A stretch of 40,704 bases of DNA, from positions 1 through 40,704 of the forward strand of contig JBMNUB010000021.1 of assembly GCA_050946055.1 (NCBI GenBank), read 5' to 3'. The stretch comes from Fimadaptatus sp050946055 (GTDB lineage: Bacteria > Bacillota > Clostridia > Christensenellales > Aristaeellaceae). Every line of letters begins with the position of its first letter. Within the stretch, counting starts at the first letter, position 1. Made by a program: the position numbers and the translations under genes. Positions 39,678-40,704 of this stretch are shown piece after piece. The notes beneath the pieces are model-generated. The model made no database searches and had not been told where the DNA came from. It saw only the letters and a list, made by a program, of their open reading frames with translations.

Positions 39678-40430
39678 GTGCGTGCGGCGAAGCGTGCAGC
39701 GTGCGGGACGTTGCTGGCTGTGCTGGCGCTGACAACTGCGCTGATATGCACGGCGCTGAATGGCGATGCGCGGCGCTCGTCGGCGGCGCAGTGGGACATG
39801 CGCGAGCCGCTCAGCCGTGTGGAGCGTGCGGACGGCTGCGTGGCGCTGACCTTCGATTCAGGCTGGGGCGCTGATTATGTAAATGAGGTGCTGGCTGATT
39901 TGGGTCGCAGGGGCATGAAGGCGACGTTCTTCCTCACGGGCTACTGGATGGACGAGAACGCGGACAAAGCCGAAGCCATAGCGCGCGCCGGGCACGAGCT
40001 GGGCGGGCATTCGGTTACGCACAGCCGCATGGTGGGCATGGACGAAGCCGCAGCCGATGCCGAGATATCGGGCGTGAACGCGCGCATAAGTGCGCTTACC
40101 GGCGCGCCGCCGCGCTGCTTTCGCCCGCCGTATGGCGACTGGGATCTGACCCTTGTTAGGCAGGTGCGCGAGCATGGGCAGCTTACGGTGACATGGAGTC
40201 TGGACTTGCAGTCGCGCGCGGGCGGCAAGGGGCTGCGTGCAGCCATGGGCGATGTACAGGCGGGCGACATAGTGCTGATGAGCCTGTGCGATGCGTCGCT
40301 TGTGGACGAGCTGGGCGGCGCGCTGGACGACCTTGCGGCGCGGGGGCTTGTGCCATGCACTGTGTCCGAGCTGGCAGGGAGGGCGGGCGAGCGCTTCGTG
40401 AGCGCGGAGCGGGTCGCGCGCAGGGCATGA
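39678..40430 (+). CDS. PdaB-like polysaccharide deacetylase
   Basis: 250-residue NodB-fold deacetylase with an N-terminal hydrophobic segment (TLLAVLALTTALICTAL, about residues 11-27), so exported or membrane-anchored. Motif 1 is VALTFDSGWG, where the second Asp of the usual TFDDG is Ser, as in PdaB-type proteins; motif 2 HSVTHSRM supplies two His; motif 3 is FRPPYGDW. The fold is clear, but with the metal Asp missing its activity is uncertain. GTG at 39678 has AAGGGG directly before it, a poor spacing, so the start is uncertain. A 258-base gap with nothing recognisable follows. Confidence 0.8.
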   Translation: MRAAKRAACGTLLAVLALTTALICTALNGDARRSSAAQWDMREPLSRVERADGCVALTFDSGWGADYVNEVLADLGRRGMKATFFLTGYWMDENADKAEAIARAGHELGGHSVTHSRMVGMDEAAADAEISGVNARISALTGAPPRCFRPPYGDWDLTLVRQVREHGQLTVTWSLDLQSRAGGKGLRAAMGDVQAGDIVLMSLCDASLVDELGGALDDLAARGLVPCTVSELAGRAGERFVSAERVARRA

Positions 40431-40688
40431 TGCGGGGCGCGGGCAGAGCGGCTGCGCATAAAGCGGAGATGAAGGCCGTGCATGGCAAGGGCGGGCAATG
40501 CGCGCCGCATGCACGGTGCCATCATCTTAAAGGGCATGAGCGATAAACAGCTGCGCTGTGCGCGGCATGAATACAGCGGAGCAGGCGCGCATGCGCCGGC
40601 CACGAGCGGAACATGACCGGGCAGGGAGCAGGCCCGAAAATAAACAGGCGGGGAACATAAGCGGTCGCCCGCGATAGGAGGACGTATT

Positions 40689-40704
40689 ATGGATCGGGAT
40701 AACA
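40689..40704 (+). CDS. start of a gene cut by the right edge
   Basis: ATG at 40689 with consensus AGGAGG at 40677-40682, starting MDRDN. Too short to identify. Confidence 0.6.

Overview
The window is GC-rich bacterial DNA with the housekeeping gene order of Firmicutes/Clostridia: yerC-pcrA-ligA, then yicC-remA-gmk, rpoZ-coaBC-priA-def-fmt-rsmB-rlmN-prpC-prkC-rsgA-rpe, all on the + strand. Many genes overlap by 1-8 bases and most have AGGAGG-type ribosome binding sites. RemA, YerC, a PASTA-domain kinase and a PdaB-like deacetylase all point to a Gram-positive clostridial lineage, probably an uncultured gut Clostridia with high GC. Isoleucine is written almost only as ATA (27 of 28 Ile codons in araB are ATA and none is ATC), which is odd for such a GC-rich genome. 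No sporulation locus, rRNA or tRNA is visible.

Layout. 1-9 kb is accessory metabolism: an acetylxylan-esterase-like hydrolase and a CapA-like phosphoesterase (+); a DUF362 protein with an Imm5-like putative immunity protein (-); a second esterase (-); a TfoX C-terminal-domain protein (-); and an SDR plus a large FAD oxidoreductase (+). 9.2-10.3 kb is a short AT-rich patch with two unrecognised minus-strand frames, followed by a DUF4097 protein (-). 12.1-31.7 kb is the housekeeping block: DNA repair and ligation, RNA and nucleotide metabolism, CoA synthesis, replication restart, translation initiation and ribosome maturation, and the PrpC/PrkC signalling pair. 32.1-34.7 kb is a NitT/TauT-type ABC importer (binding protein, terminator, permease, ATPase). 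Then come a flavodoxin-like reductase, a secreted protein of unknown function (-), ribulokinase with a good promoter and an operator-like palindrome, a PdaB-like deacetylase, and the first codons of another gene at the right edge.

The most unusual content is non-coding. Four copies of a roughly 242-257 bp element (called A-D here) sit in intergenic gaps at 5.3, 10.3, 35.8 and 39.2 kb. They carry no gene. The best copy, D, is a chain of five hairpins between the ends CAGACTGTCAAAAAA and TTTTTTGACAAGCAG. Each copy is flanked by a direct repeat private to its locus, of about 36 (A), 26 (B), 44 (C) and 9 (D) bp. In A, B and C the duplicated sequence is itself a terminator-like hairpin. This looks like an undescribed non-autonomous mobile element that inserts at intrinsic terminators and duplicates them. 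Other oddities are seven units of an exactly 34-bp-spaced repeat of small GAAA-loop hairpins between rsmB and rlmN, a priA that appears to start at ATA, a tandem-repeat N-terminus on RsmB, and an acidic linker in LigA.
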